From: Morinoia aosen
Taxonomy: Eukaryota > Arthropoda > Malacostraca > Amphipoda > Talitridae
Assembly: GCA_030386875.1 (NCBI GenBank)
Contig: CM059579.1
Span: 90,338,253-90,402,252 of the forward strand
DNA: 64,000 bases
Reading direction: 5' to 3'
Below, in pieces: positions 1 to 10,593 of the stretch (within the stretch, counting starts at the first letter, position 1; each line of letters begins with the position of its first letter). The notes beneath the pieces are model-generated. The model ran no database searches. It was not told the origin of the DNA and saw nothing but the letters and a program-made list of their open reading frames with translations. Made by a program: the position numbers and the translations under genes.

Positions 1-2100
1 AAATGATGGTGGTTAAATTAACGGTAATATGAGTAGAAAAATGCTGACGTTAAAGGGTTAACTTAGCTGCCAATGATAACCAGGCAAGGGACTTAATGCT
101 CAACTTCGTGCCTGTCACCGACGTGCAAAATTTGCCCAAGCAATCATGGAGGAAGTTGAACTTTCCCTTTGGGTGAATTTTTTTCCATTCAAATTTTGGC
201 GATGTGATTGAGTGATAGTGCTAAATTGAACAAAATCACATTTTATGAATGCTCCATTTCCCAATTAGTACTTGGATTCACGAGAGGTTAGTGTACTTAA
301 ACACCTCTCCAGTTGCTTGCTGAAGATTCTCAAGCGTGCGTTGGAGGGCTATGGCCAGTAGATCCAAATCGAACCTCGCGAGTCGAGGCTTCGTGACTCT
401 GACCACGGAATCTGTACTCCTCATCCAGAAGCTGAGGACTCCAATTCATTGAAAGCTTTTCGAGTGAACCGGGCTGTAGAAGTATGAAGATCTGTCTCAC
501 TGCTGCTGCTGTTGCCGCTTCACTTTCGCTGAACTGCACCTCTCGCCTTCTTTGGGTCCTGGACACTTGTAAATTAGCCTTATTTTATGCAAATTTTTCA
601 TTTTTTTCTGCATTACTCGTACAAAATATCATTTCGTCCCCTGAGGTTGAAATCTCAAGTTGTTATCAAGGCTCTCGTCACTGAGAAACAAATCTTCTAT
701 TAAACGTGTGTTCATATACTCTTCTGAAACTTTAGCATTCCCATATTAAAAGTATTTTTCAGAGTTTGATTTTAGTTCGGTGTCCAGGTCCAAATATATT
801 CAGTATATGACCTTTGGATTAAGAGTTTGTTATAATGCTGCGTACGAATGATAAATTGTGCAATAAAGTTCAAAACTGTAACGGTCTCTTGGTACCTTTT
901 CGTGGCGTTCAATCATACCGATTCTATCAAACCGAATTGTTTGAAAAAGACGAGTAGGTAATTGCACTCGCCCTTGTTCACGAAGTAAGGCCTCTTGGAA
1001 ACTTAATTACTATTTATTACTGGAAATTTAATGTGCAAGTTTGTATCTCCTTTTGTGCTGAAATTGCGTCGTAATTTCTATAAATGACATGCACATATTT
1101 CCACTTAAAATTGAGAGTTCGGTACTCTTCAGCTTATGTGACTGCAATTTAGAATATTTTGATCAGTGTGCATACATGTCGCAGCTTGTTGCGCTTCACT
1201 GTAGCGTATGCCAACTAACTTGAAATTGATAACAATAGAACGCAATTAAGCCCAGGAACAATTCCTGTTGCTTCTTGGTAACGCATAGTTTTCTATGCAA
1301 TGTTTGTACAATTTATGGATATTAATTTATCATTGATAATGTGATAAAACGAAATTTACTTCCCACCTGCTTTAGCAGACGTGTTAGAACTAAATTAAAA
1401 ACATATGTTTATTTTTAGCTAAAGATATTTTCAAAACAATTGTCAGATATGAAACCTATGAAAATTCATGTTCAAATTATCTACTATACCATCGAAGGAG
1501 TATTAAAGCTTCTGTGAACGCAATATAACTTACATGAGAGAAATTAGTGTTACATATTGACTACACTGCCCTCGTTACCGTAAGGCGAATGGATTATCTG
1601 TTATAGAAGAAAGAAGGGAAAAGAAATAGTCTGAGTGATAGTCTCAAAGGGGGTGAGTCGACCGTGGAATCGGCTAAATATGCACTTTCCGCCTATGTCG
1701 CCACGGTAAACAGCAAACGACGTGATTTAATATTGCTGGTTTTTCTAGCAGCTAACACTATTTTAGCCTTTCAGTAGTCTACGGTAGACTTACCAATAAA
1801 ATATAGGTCCCAGTCTATTACACATACAAAGCTAGTGATGAATAATAGTAATGAGCAACCTCTCTATCCTTAGAAGAGGCCACAGCTACTTCACTCAATA
1901 TTTTTTGCTGAAGTTAACGAGTAAGGAGAATCAGAGATATGAACATAGAAATAAACAGGTTAGTAATAGGCACAGTCAAATTTGTGTAGGAAGTAAATGG
2001 GTATAGAATAGTTGTGCGTCACTAAATACATCTGTATGCACCAGTAAGTCGAAGAACATTTCCGCACAGTACGCATGGTAGACTGACAAACAAAAAAAAA
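1..2100. other. Gene-free stretch
   Basis: I see no coding exon, RNA gene or transposon with readable ends here. The short open frames around 330-684 lack coding character and any motif I know. A run of A at 2092-2100 abuts the 3' end of the inverted SINE that follows. Confidence 0.5.
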
Positions 2101-2373
2101 CATCGGTATCTACGGATGCTTTATTTCTAATTCAAGCCTGTTACATATCACCTTGTACATTGGTTTTTCAAAGGCCTTTTAACTAACACTCGGACGCCAT
2201 GACGCTTTCCCCAGGTCAAGACCAGTACCCATTTCAGGCACCTGGGTAGAGTGGGGTATTGTGCTTAGAATTTTTCCCCTATACCCAACCGAGAAAATCG
2301 CCGCCCAGCGCCGAGATTCGGACCCTCGAAGCCCGCACGGGGCAGGTCCTTAAACCACGACTATGACGAGCAC
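2101..2373 (-). repeat. tRNA-derived SINE, copy 1 (inverted)
   Basis: On the minus strand this copy starts near 2373 with a tRNA-like head (a degenerate A box around 2350-2365 and a B-box-like GTCCGAATCTC around 2320). A body shared with the copies at 4174 and 9953 follows, including the stretch read on + as GTGGGGTATTGTGCTT. It ends in the family 3' end, minus-strand GAAATAAAGCATCC plus a short hairpin, at 2101-2125. Non-coding, Pol III-type retroposon by structure. Confidence 0.8.
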
Positions 2374-2503
2374 ATATGGCAACGTTAGCAGAAGTGCCTC
2401 AAGCGCTGGAAAACTGGTTCACCTCGAGAATATTGCAGTGAGATAAACGTTGATATATGAGGATCTCAAATTAACAATGTAGCATACTTGCCTGACAGTA
2501 AAG

Positions 2504-2869
2504 TCAAGTTAGGACATAAGAAGTCAAACATAATTTCAACAAATTTGTGCACTGCGAGTCCTGGAATGATTTCCAAAGAAGGCTTTTCAATCGCTTTGGG
2601 TTAGAGAAATTGATCCAATCTACGTAATTTTTATGGTTTGGCAATATGCCTTTCTCTATGCTCTCGATTTCAATATCAGCCGGACACGAACAAGAAATTA
2701 ATTTTGTCAAAAATCGTAAATGGTTAGACATATTATTAGAAATTACATGCGATTTCTGTACGCAATCGGGCGTAATAATTTTTAGCCAACGATCATCAAT
2801 ATGAATCCCGGTAATTTTATAATATGCCCGTGTGACGCTACAACCAATGTTTCTGGCACCAAAAATCAA
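2504..2869 (-). CDS. Possible coding exon, unidentified
   Basis: An open frame of about 121 codons on the minus strand with a fairly protein-like composition (mixed charged and hydrophobic residues, three Trp, several Cys). It has no ATG: it opens with TTG right after an in-frame TAG, so if real it would be an internal or terminal exon. A possible splice acceptor (minus-strand GGTGCCAG, about 2850) lies near its upstream end. I recognise no domain. It does not look like a reverse transcriptase, integrase or transposase. It could equally be a chance open frame or the remains of a transposon gene. No neighbouring exon was found. Confidence 0.22.
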   Translation of the reverse strand: MIFGARNIGCSVTRAYYKITGIHIDDRWLKIITPDCVQKSHVISNNMSNHLRFLTKLISCSCPADIEIESIEKGILPNHKNYVDWINFSNPKRLKSLLWKSFQDSQCTNLLKLCLTSYVLT

Positions 2870-3710
2870 CTATTTACGAAACCCCCCAGGCAGCACTACA
2901 CTGTCACTGTGCGGACTAAAAAATGTAATACTAAACACTGCACAAGTATACTGCATATAAAATGTAAACGTAGAACATACTAATCACGATTGCCATTAAC
3001 TAAAAACAGCTCAGAAATGCTAGCAACACGTACGAAATATCTAAGAAAACTATTACTGAGCACCTTGATATACTAGCAGCACTGGTTAAATACACTTAGG
3101 AGCTACTACGAAGCACGTAATACTTTTAAGTAAGATCTTGCTGAATTAAAACACTTTATTTCCACTTACGCGACGAGCTCTGCACCACACTAGATCACAA
3201 TGCGAAATGACGCTAAGGTAATGGTGTGCGTTGAGATGTTGCCACAACGGCTAGCTCAACTCAAACGACCGTTGATATTATTCTCTTTATGTGATTTACA
3301 CAAAAACTTTTAATAATAATAATTATAGGTATAAAATTATTAATAATAATTTAAAGTAAGATAGTTAATGCCAATAATTATGTTATTCAAATGTTAATGA
3401 GAAATTTAATGATATGAGACATTTTTGTAGCGACTGCTACATAATCAAATAGACCCATAGGTAAAGTTAAGAGCATGCTTATTGAATAGATAAATAAATA
3501 TGAAGTATTTTATGCGTTCACCATAGTTAGCTGCGCTACAGCCAAATCGTCTCCCAGCGTCAAGTGCGGGATCCCTGGGATTTAAATGATTCCTCTGCTA
3601 TTGAAGCGAGAAAAGAAATTTCACTCTACACCAAGACGTTCAGCAGCTGAGGAAATATTTTGAGGCTGCATATATCTAGTAATGGTAAGAGGAAAGTCTT
3701 CAATTTTGAG
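2870..3710. other. Gene-free AT-rich stretch
   Basis: No gene or repeat with defined ends. Short AT-rich runs, including an ATAATAATAATT-type patch near 3310-3345. Confidence 0.5.
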
Positions 3711-3961
3711 TAGGGTAATTCATCAAATATCGAACAGAAATCACGTGTGTCTAGAAACAACCTTCATAAATCGGTAACTTTTGCTCTGAATAACTCTTTC
3801 GGGCCTCAAGGTTATTCTTGAACAGTTGGTTTCTTGTTCTGTGATGTCGCTTGAAAGACAACGTAGATTATTGAAATGTATTTATTGTTCTAAAAATCGA
3901 ATTCTTTAGTAACATAATTTCATCAATATCGAACAGGAATCGAACAAGAATTTTGATTCGA

Positions 3962-4155
3962 ACAGGATGGTTTGTCAATTAGTTCTCTTCGTATGGAACT
4001 TTTGTTAGACTATTAGCACGCCACGTATGGTTTGTCTATTAGTACGCCTCGTATATTTTGTCCATTAATATGCCTCGTATGGTCTATCTATTTGTACACC
4101 ACATGTGGCCACTTGGAAAATAAACGTTTTTCTTTCATTCTTTTTTTCTTTGGTG
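3962..4155 (+). mobile_element. 3'-end fragment of the CR1/L2-like LINE
   Basis: This repeats the terminal part of the LINE whose ORF lies at 28384-30324: the same short units (TATGGTTTGTCTATTAGTAC, CGCCTCGTATATTTTGTC) and the same end, CACTTGGAAAATAAACG followed by a T-rich run. No coding sequence is included, so it is a strongly 5'-truncated copy, as is usual for non-LTR retrotransposition. Confidence 0.75.
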
Positions 4156-4173
4156 CACTGGATTTTCTTGGAA

Positions 4174-4450
4174 GTGCTCGCGGTGGCACATCGGTTAAGG
4201 GATCGGACTTGTATGTTGGAGTCGCGGGTTCGTATCCCGGCGCTGGCGCTGCGATTTTCCCCGTTGGGTATAAGGGAAAGCTCAAGCACAATACCCCACT
4301 CGACCCAGGTGTCGGAAATGGGTACCGGCTTTACGGGGGAACCGTCATGGTGTCCTATATATAGTGTTAGTTATAAGACATTTGAAAAACCAATGCTTAA
4401 GATCATTTGTATCAGGCTTGATTGGAAATAAAGCATCCCAAAGATGCCGA
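4174..4450 (+). repeat. tRNA-derived SINE, copy 2
   Basis: The head carries an A-box-like TGGCACATCGG and a clear B-box-like GGGTTCGTATCCC about 40 bp further on. The body has the family motif ACAATACCCCACTC, and the copy ends with TTGGAAATAAAGCATCCC and an AGATGCC hairpin half. It sits inside the TA-flanked element at 3713-5354, directly after the LINE tail. Confidence 0.85.
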
Positions 4451-5595
4451 TGTTTGTTTTGTTTGTTTGTTTGAAATAACTGTCTCATTACTTATTTTCA
4501 AGATGCATTTGAATGGAGAGTTATCAAAATTTGAATATGATGTCGATGTTTCATTTGCAGTGTTTGTTGAACCATCATTGTGATCATCAACCTGTGTGAC
4601 CTTTTTTGGAGTAGAGTGTAAAGCACTCGTCAATGAATTATTATTGATGCTTGCATCAATTTTCTTGGCAAGGGATTGATCATCAGTAAATGTAGCCAGA
4701 CGAATCATTGATGATCTTGAGGGCTTTGGAACACCAGCAGATGATTGATAGCCCCTCACCAGAATTCCCATCTTCAACTATTCAATGTTATTATCAAGCG
4801 TTAATACAATATTTTAATGAAATAAAACAGGCGTTCAATAGATCGATTCAGTTATTTAAAAGAATTAAGAATCGAAAAGCTTTGTTCGAGGCATAAATTC
4901 ATGATTTTTAAGGAATTTTGATTCGAACACCGTTGTTCAGTATTTAATACTGACATGAAAAAGGAACTGAATGTCGAACATGAAATAATTATCAAGTTTT
5001 TGGCGGAAAAGAAAAAAATACAGTAACAGAACATCATATGACAACACTACTCTCTAGTTATGACGGGAGGTTGACGGTGACCCAACAACAATTAAACCGT
5101 CGCAATTTTCCCGAGGTGCGTAAGATTTTTCGAGTGAAAAAATTCGACCAATTTGTAAGGGTCGTACAGAAAATGCGTTCGCAACAGCTGGTAGCAGTTT
5201 GCAGCTCACAGAAATGAGTTTTTATCACTAAAATAGGAGTTTTAGATGTAAGATCACTGGCACTGAGCAAGTTTGGATGCTTACTAAATTTATTACGCGC
5301 ATATTTCCAAAGTTGTTCGATAATCAGTTCAGTTCGATATTTGATGAATTACCCTAGAATTATTTTTTCTTTCTTGAAGCAATGATGACTTGTATGGGAA
5401 TTTGGAAGTTCATTTGTTTCCATAGCAGGTATCTATGATTGTATTTAATATGCCACTATGATCTTAATAGCTGTCATCCCCTGGAATCATTCTTAAAACG
5501 AATGTTTTTTGTAATCGTATTTAACTGTGAAGGTTCATAATCATAGAAGCTTGATATAAATTTATTTTACTAACCGATTTAGTACTAGGGTACAT

Positions 5596-5632
5596 AGCGC
5601 ATAGCTCGCCATAGCGCAAGTGGCTAGGGGTT
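5596..5632 (+). repeat. tRNA-derived SINE copy 3, head segment (split)
   Basis: The tRNA-like head with A-box-like sequence AGTGGCTAGGGG ends at 5632. The rest of the same SINE resumes at 9948 after the LTR element. The 5-bp sequence GGGTT occurs at both breakpoints (5628-5632 and 9948-9952). Confidence 0.75.
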
Positions 5633-5795
5633 ATACAGGCAGACAGAGGTTAGAGATAACAATGGAGAGGAGCAGCGTTTACTGGTAAGGATGTTAACAG
5701 GACGGGGATGCGAACCAAATGCGCGGGCCCTAAAGAGCTCACCGCTTATAAGACCTCTGAGGTGCTTAGGGTAGGGGGGCGTGCTCGCTCGCACA
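5633..5795 (-). repeat. 3' LTR of the non-coding LTR element
   Basis: Minus-strand start TGTGCGAGCGAGCACG and end CTGCCTGTAT. It contains a TATA-like CTTATAAGCGG (about 5747-5757) that could act as core promoter. Same length as the right copy. Confidence 0.85.
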
Positions 5796-5811
5796 TACTT
5801 CCCCCCTTTAA

Positions 5812-8800
5812 CCGGATAGGTATTCAATTATAAATACAAAAAAAATAATTTTCAGGTGTGAGCAAAAAAATGATTTAACTTTAAACAAGATTTGATGCGT
5901 CTCAAAACTCAAAGATAACACCATTAATTCAAACAATTAATTTTGATCAAACTCAGTAAAAGATACCTCGCAATTAAAGGTGTAATGTCGCACAATATTT
6001 CAATACCGCAACAATTATGTAAATGACAAGCAATTTCGACATCAGGTAATCACATGCATAATTTCAGAACCGTCAAAAACAAAATTCCTTCACTGAAATC
6101 ATCACCAAATTAATTGACCATCGCCACTTGACGTTAACAAAGTCGCGCATAACACAAATATTATTATTAAAAAAACAAAATAAACCTAGGGATTATAGGG
6201 GTTATAGATTAACTGCAACGTGAAACACGAGTTCACCGGCAAGGCAATTTCGGAAAATTTTATAAGAATCAAAACTATTACCTCGTAGGTAATGGAAAAT
6301 AATTCAGAAAGGATGATTAAATTAGCTGAAAATCAAATTAAAGCATCATTAAAGTTTTCACCAAAAAGAAAAATTCAAAACCTCGTCTGCGTGACCGTAG
6401 ACTTAAAAATAGAAGTTAGATAATGTTATTGTTATCATACGCGTATGTTATTGTTATTGATTTTTATAATATTAAAGCCAAACATCGCTCCAATTAGAAC
6501 AGAACTTTTCCACTATTAGTAAAAGAATAATCGAAATAAACAGAGTGCCGTAGACTCGTAAGACTTAATTCTATCGATACATAAGGATATAGAATGTGGA
6601 GTAAGATATAAGAAAACATGTAGTAAAATCAAACACACGCTAGTTTAAAACATCAAGTATGAATATGGAAATTCGGTAAACCGTTTCAAATTATCGTAAT
6701 CCAATAGTAATAAAATGTAAACAAAGTACATAATTTTGAACGACTGAATTTATAATTACCTACTTCAAGTTTCTAAATATACTTAAACCACGTTGGCAAC
6801 ACCACGAACATGGTAATTTTCAACAACGCTTTCCCATCTTCAGCCCGAATTTTAGTCGCATTTTCAAATACAAATAAACTCGATTTTCAACGAGCGCATA
6901 AATTTTTCCAGTAATATTTTCCAGCTCCTTCTTTTTCCAATATTTCAATTTCAGTTTTCTCATAGTTTTTCTAATTATTTTCAATCTCAATTTCCAATTC
7001 TGAAGCTCTACTGTCGTCAAAGTTTATGTGTTTTTGGTTTTTGAGAACAAAGTCGCTGAGGCACCACGCCGTCTGAGCGGAGCACGGCTCAACCACGTGT
7101 ACTCGCCACGTGCTTAACACGCGGTACCTGCCCGTACCCGCTGTCACTCGCACAGCACGCGAAGCTGAAATGAAACGAAAACAAAGAAACAATTAGCATG
7201 GCCCGATATCAACAACATGAGTTAACAACCAATTAAAAATATAAAGAAATTAAAATTCAAACAGGTAAATAAAACTAAGTACGAATCTCATTAATTGAGT
7301 TAACAGTCTACTCATGACCCCAAATGTTAAAGCATAAGTTTCGGCAAAGTCCATTCACCTCCCATTAATCTAAAGTATTTACCTATAAATTGAGAACTAC
7401 ATTTTTGAGTCTCGTTCGGGAAATTTCCAGCCACGTGAGTGCTGATTTCAAATCGATTTCAAGTTTAATTTAATTTTGCTGAGACAGCAAAAGTGCACCG
7501 CCGCATCGACTCGTCAGCCAAGTCAGCGCATGCCTCTCGCCGGCAACGAGCTATTTTTAGCTGCGAACTAATTAAAAATCCAAAGGCGTGAGCAAGGAAA
7601 AACAAAAAAAATAGAACAAATCTCACAAACAGCAAATTCCTCACAAGCACGTATTCACAGAATAAAAACTCAAATTTAAAAACATAACCAGAAAGGTTAC
7701 TTCAGTTCAAAGAGATTCACCATGCTGCTTTTTGCAGACGAACACTACAATGCAAAATTAGAAGCAAATAGATTATAAGCAAAACGTTTACGAGAATACA
7801 ATGAGACATAGCAAAGACACTGAAAATACTTGGTATATACATAAGAAACATACGTAAGAACGTACTTCAAAAATCAAATCAAAATCAATTTTCACGTTAA
7901 ACGCTTGACAATCAATTTAAATCTTTCAATCAGTTGTAAATTGTCAATTGGACAATTTTGTTATTCAAGAAAATAAATTGCATTCTTTTAGAATAAAAAC
8001 ATTTTAAATTTCATTTCAAAAACACGATTGAATACATAAGGTACTTTTTACGGTAAAAACACGATTTGTTGTCAAGGTAAAAAATCAATATTGACGTTAA
8101 ACACTCTGAATTTTAATCGTTCAAACCGTTGTTAATTATCCCGTAGAAACTTTGGGAGACTTGACGATAAATTTTACATTCATTTAAGGTCTGGTTAATT
8201 TCAAATGCATTAATTTATTTATTTTAATTTCAAATTTACTTATTATGAAATTCGAGTAGGCTTGCAAAATGACTGTATGACGTACTAGATTGTTTATACG
8301 TGCTCAAAAAACATTAAAAACAGCCACTCTCGTTAAACAAATAGCTAAGAAATAAATCAAATTTTATTACTTTTAATTAGTCTCCACAATTTCATAATTG
8401 GTCTCCTTAATTTCTCCAAAACACATCTTATTCGTGACTATTTACCAGTCATATTCATATCAGCTGTCAACTGTTGCCAGACAAAGCCACAGGAAATAAA
8501 GCCAACAAAGCGCTCACGGCCTTGCTTGAGTTCAATGCCTTGTGCAGCCTGTGCTGAGCACAGCTCAACTCAAATATGATCTTTAAAAATGACACAATAA
8601 ATGTCCAAAAAATAGTCACCCCAAAAATGACCTTTCTGCCCGCAAACAAACAGGGATACTTTTAAAGAGCATTTTGCAACTGACCGCCTCGCTCAAATTA
8701 CAGGGAGCATTACATGACCTAACTGTTGCACTGGCTACAGGAGGCATTTAAGGATACTTATGTCTCTTTCGCCAACATATCATCGCTAGAAAAATATTCG

Positions 8801-9784
8801 TAGCAGTCATTGTACTCACTACAGGAGCGCTGGTTACTGGAATTTCAGGCATAGTTACGTTGCTAGTTCGATTTCTAGGTATTACACAAATAACAATTAC
8901 TGCTCAACTGAGCTTAATGATTGCTCAAGCGAAAATTAATTGAGGCTGCAATACAAATACAATACAAAATTAGTGTTTCAGGCTACAATACAAAATTACT
9001 TGAAACACTTATAGCAACACTTCGAGAAAATAGTGCCACTCACATTAAAAACAGCTCTCATAACATCTTAAAAACAGCTCATGTCTAGGGGTTATTGAAC
9101 ACACTGCTTGCACTCTGCAAATGCAAAAAAACTGCCTGGCAAAAACTCTACTTCTGCTGACGAGCGCTTTTACGCGGCTCGGCCGATGAATGTATGAAGG
9201 GAGGCGCACTGCACGCTGTCTGCCTCACGCTCAATAAATATCTGGGCTACAACGGAACTGTAACAATTATAAATATTTATTGTTGCTGCGTTACTTATCT
9301 TAAATTGTAGTTTTAGTTGTCGTTGTTGTCGAACGATGTCGCGGTCTCTGCAGACGTTGGAAGCGATGCACCGTTACTGCTACGTCCGTAGCACGAAAAT
9401 AACGTAGCTGTAGTCGGTTGACACACCTCGTAGATGTAGTTTAAGATCTGTAGCCGCCCTCTCGCAGATCTCTGAAGCTCTCTGTAGACGCTGTCCTTAT
9501 TCTCGATTTCTTGTTGCTCTGACTGTCTCTTCAGATTCTTCTTAGAAGTTATAATTCTTGTCGTCACCAGACGATCTTCTCGGTAGTTCTCTTAATTTCT
9601 CTGTAGTTATCAGTAATCTCCTCCGCCGTGTTGATTTGCTGAAGTCACTGGATCTTCTTCTCAAACTTCTGTACTTCTCAAACTTCTTCTTCTCAAACTT
9701 CTGTCCGTCGTATACTATATCTACTTGACTTCCCAAATATATCTTCACGAATTCGTGGGTCCGTCAACTCTCTGGCCACCAAAT
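5812..9784 (-). other. Internal region of the non-coding LTR element
   Basis: About 4 kb, AT-rich, without long open frames. Two modest minus-strand frames near the 5' leader (9542-9748 and 9313-9567) are rich in Arg, Lys and Ser and look like translated purine-rich leader rather than gag. Segments at 6660-6815 and 7040-7180 recur in the partial copy at 17860-18270, showing that the internal sequence is a conserved feature of the family and not random filler. Confidence 0.6.
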
Positions 9785-9947
9785 ATACAGGCAGACAGAG
9801 GTTAGAGATAACAATGGAGAAGAGCAGCGTTTACTGGTAAGGATGTTAACAGGACGGGGATGCGAACCAAATGCGCGGGCCCTAAAGAGCTCACCGCTTA
9901 TAAGACCTCTGAGGTGCTTAGGGTAGGGGGGCGTGCTCGCTCGCACA
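9785..9947 (-). repeat. 5' LTR of the non-coding LTR element
   Basis: Same 163-bp sequence as 5633-5795, with one visible difference (GGAGAAGAG here versus GGAGAGGAG). Its right edge abuts the GGGTT duplication and the SINE body. Confidence 0.85.
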
Positions 9948-10198
9948 GGGTTCTGCTGCCGTGCGGGAGACCCGCGATCGATTCTCGGCGCTGGCGGTGG
10001 CGATTTTTTCTGTTGGGTATAGGAAAAAAATTCCAAGCACAATACCCCACTCCACCCAGGTGTCTGAAACGGGTACCGGTCTTGACCGGGGAGAGCGTCA
10101 TGGCGTCCTGGCGTTAGTTATAAGGCATTTGAAAATCCAATGTACAAGGTGATATGTATCAGGCTTGATTGGAAATAAAGCATCCGTAGATGCCTTCA
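9948..10198 (+). repeat. tRNA-derived SINE copy 3, body and tail (split)
   Basis: Continues the SINE whose head is at 5596-5632. It has a B-box-like GATCGATTCTC, the ACAATACCCCACTC motif and the 3' end TTGGAAATAAAGCATCCG with the GATGCC hairpin half. It ends about 310 bp before the COX6A start codon. Confidence 0.85.
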
Positions 10199-10505
10199 TT
10201 ATTATCATTATTAAAAATATGATTAATTCATGTGCGTAACAATGTACTTACCAAATTGTAGATCTAAGGGAGTAAAATTGAAAATGTTTCAATTCATGTA
10301 TTTCCATGTATCACAAGGAAAAGTTTAAAAGAATGAATGCAAAGATCCTTGGTCTTCAATGGGATTTTAACAACTGTGTCGTACAAAGAAGTAGAAATTA
10401 TCGGTCTATGTATGTCGGTAACTGTCGGTTCAGGCTGTACGGAAAACTGAAGTTTTGGGGGCGGTTGTAAATTTTGTTGTTGTAATTTCAACCACTAAAG
10501 CAATA
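10199..10505 (+). promoter_or_regulatory. Presumed COX6A promoter and 5' UTR
   Basis: The only non-repeat DNA between the upstream SINE and the COX6A ATG, so the core promoter and 5' UTR should lie here unless there is an upstream non-coding exon. I see no convincing TATA box. The sequence just before the start codon (ACTAAAGCAATAATGG) has A at -3, a favourable context. Confidence 0.4.
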
Positions 10506-10593
10506 ATGGCTTTCAATTTATCAAATTTGCTAAGAAAGAGCATCGTTCCATCAGCGAGGATGTACAGCGCAGCTGCTGGGGACGCTCATGCTG
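10506..10593 (+). CDS. COX6A: COX6A exon 1 (presequence)
   Basis: ATG at 10506. Encodes residues 1-29 plus the first base of Gly30: mitochondrial targeting peptide. The donor GTGAGT starts at 10594. Confidence 0.93.

Larger units (their letters stand above)
3713..5354. mobile_element. TA-flanked DNA transposon derivative with 23-bp perfect TIRs
   Basis: The ends 3713-3735 and 5332-5354 are perfect 23-bp inverted repeats (outer bases GGGTAATTCATCAAATATCG). Each end is flanked by TA (3711-3712 and 5355-5356), the target duplication of the Tc1/mariner superfamily. The 1642-bp interior contains a LINE 3' tail (3962-4155) and a SINE (4174-4450) that look like later insertions. Several internal TCGAAC motifs recur. 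No transposase is recognisable; the open frames at 4412-4777 and 5058-5270 (minus) show no DDE signature I can identify. Non-autonomous. The superfamily call rests on TIR and TSD only. Confidence 0.75.
5633..9947 (-). mobile_element. Non-coding LTR retroelement (LARD-like), 4.3 kb
   Basis: Two 163-bp LTRs (5633-5795 and 9785-9947), which I find to differ at essentially one base, bound 4 kb of non-coding DNA. The flanking 5-bp duplication GGGTT shows a complete insertion into a SINE. Orientation is minus: a polypurine tract (minus-strand TTAAAGGGGGGAAGTA, 5796-5811) precedes the left LTR, and a TGG-initiated primer-binding candidate (minus-strand TGGTGGCCAGAGAG, 9769-9782) follows the right LTR. 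No gag, protease, RT or integrase motif exists, so it must depend on enzymes of another element. A partial relative lies at 17099-18370. LTR similarity implies a recent insertion. Confidence 0.85.

Noticed and set aside
4185-4245. tRNA gene
   Set aside because: A-box and B-box-like sequences belong to a SINE head; no cloverleaf with paired acceptor stem could be drawn, and the body and tail are shared with other SINE copies.
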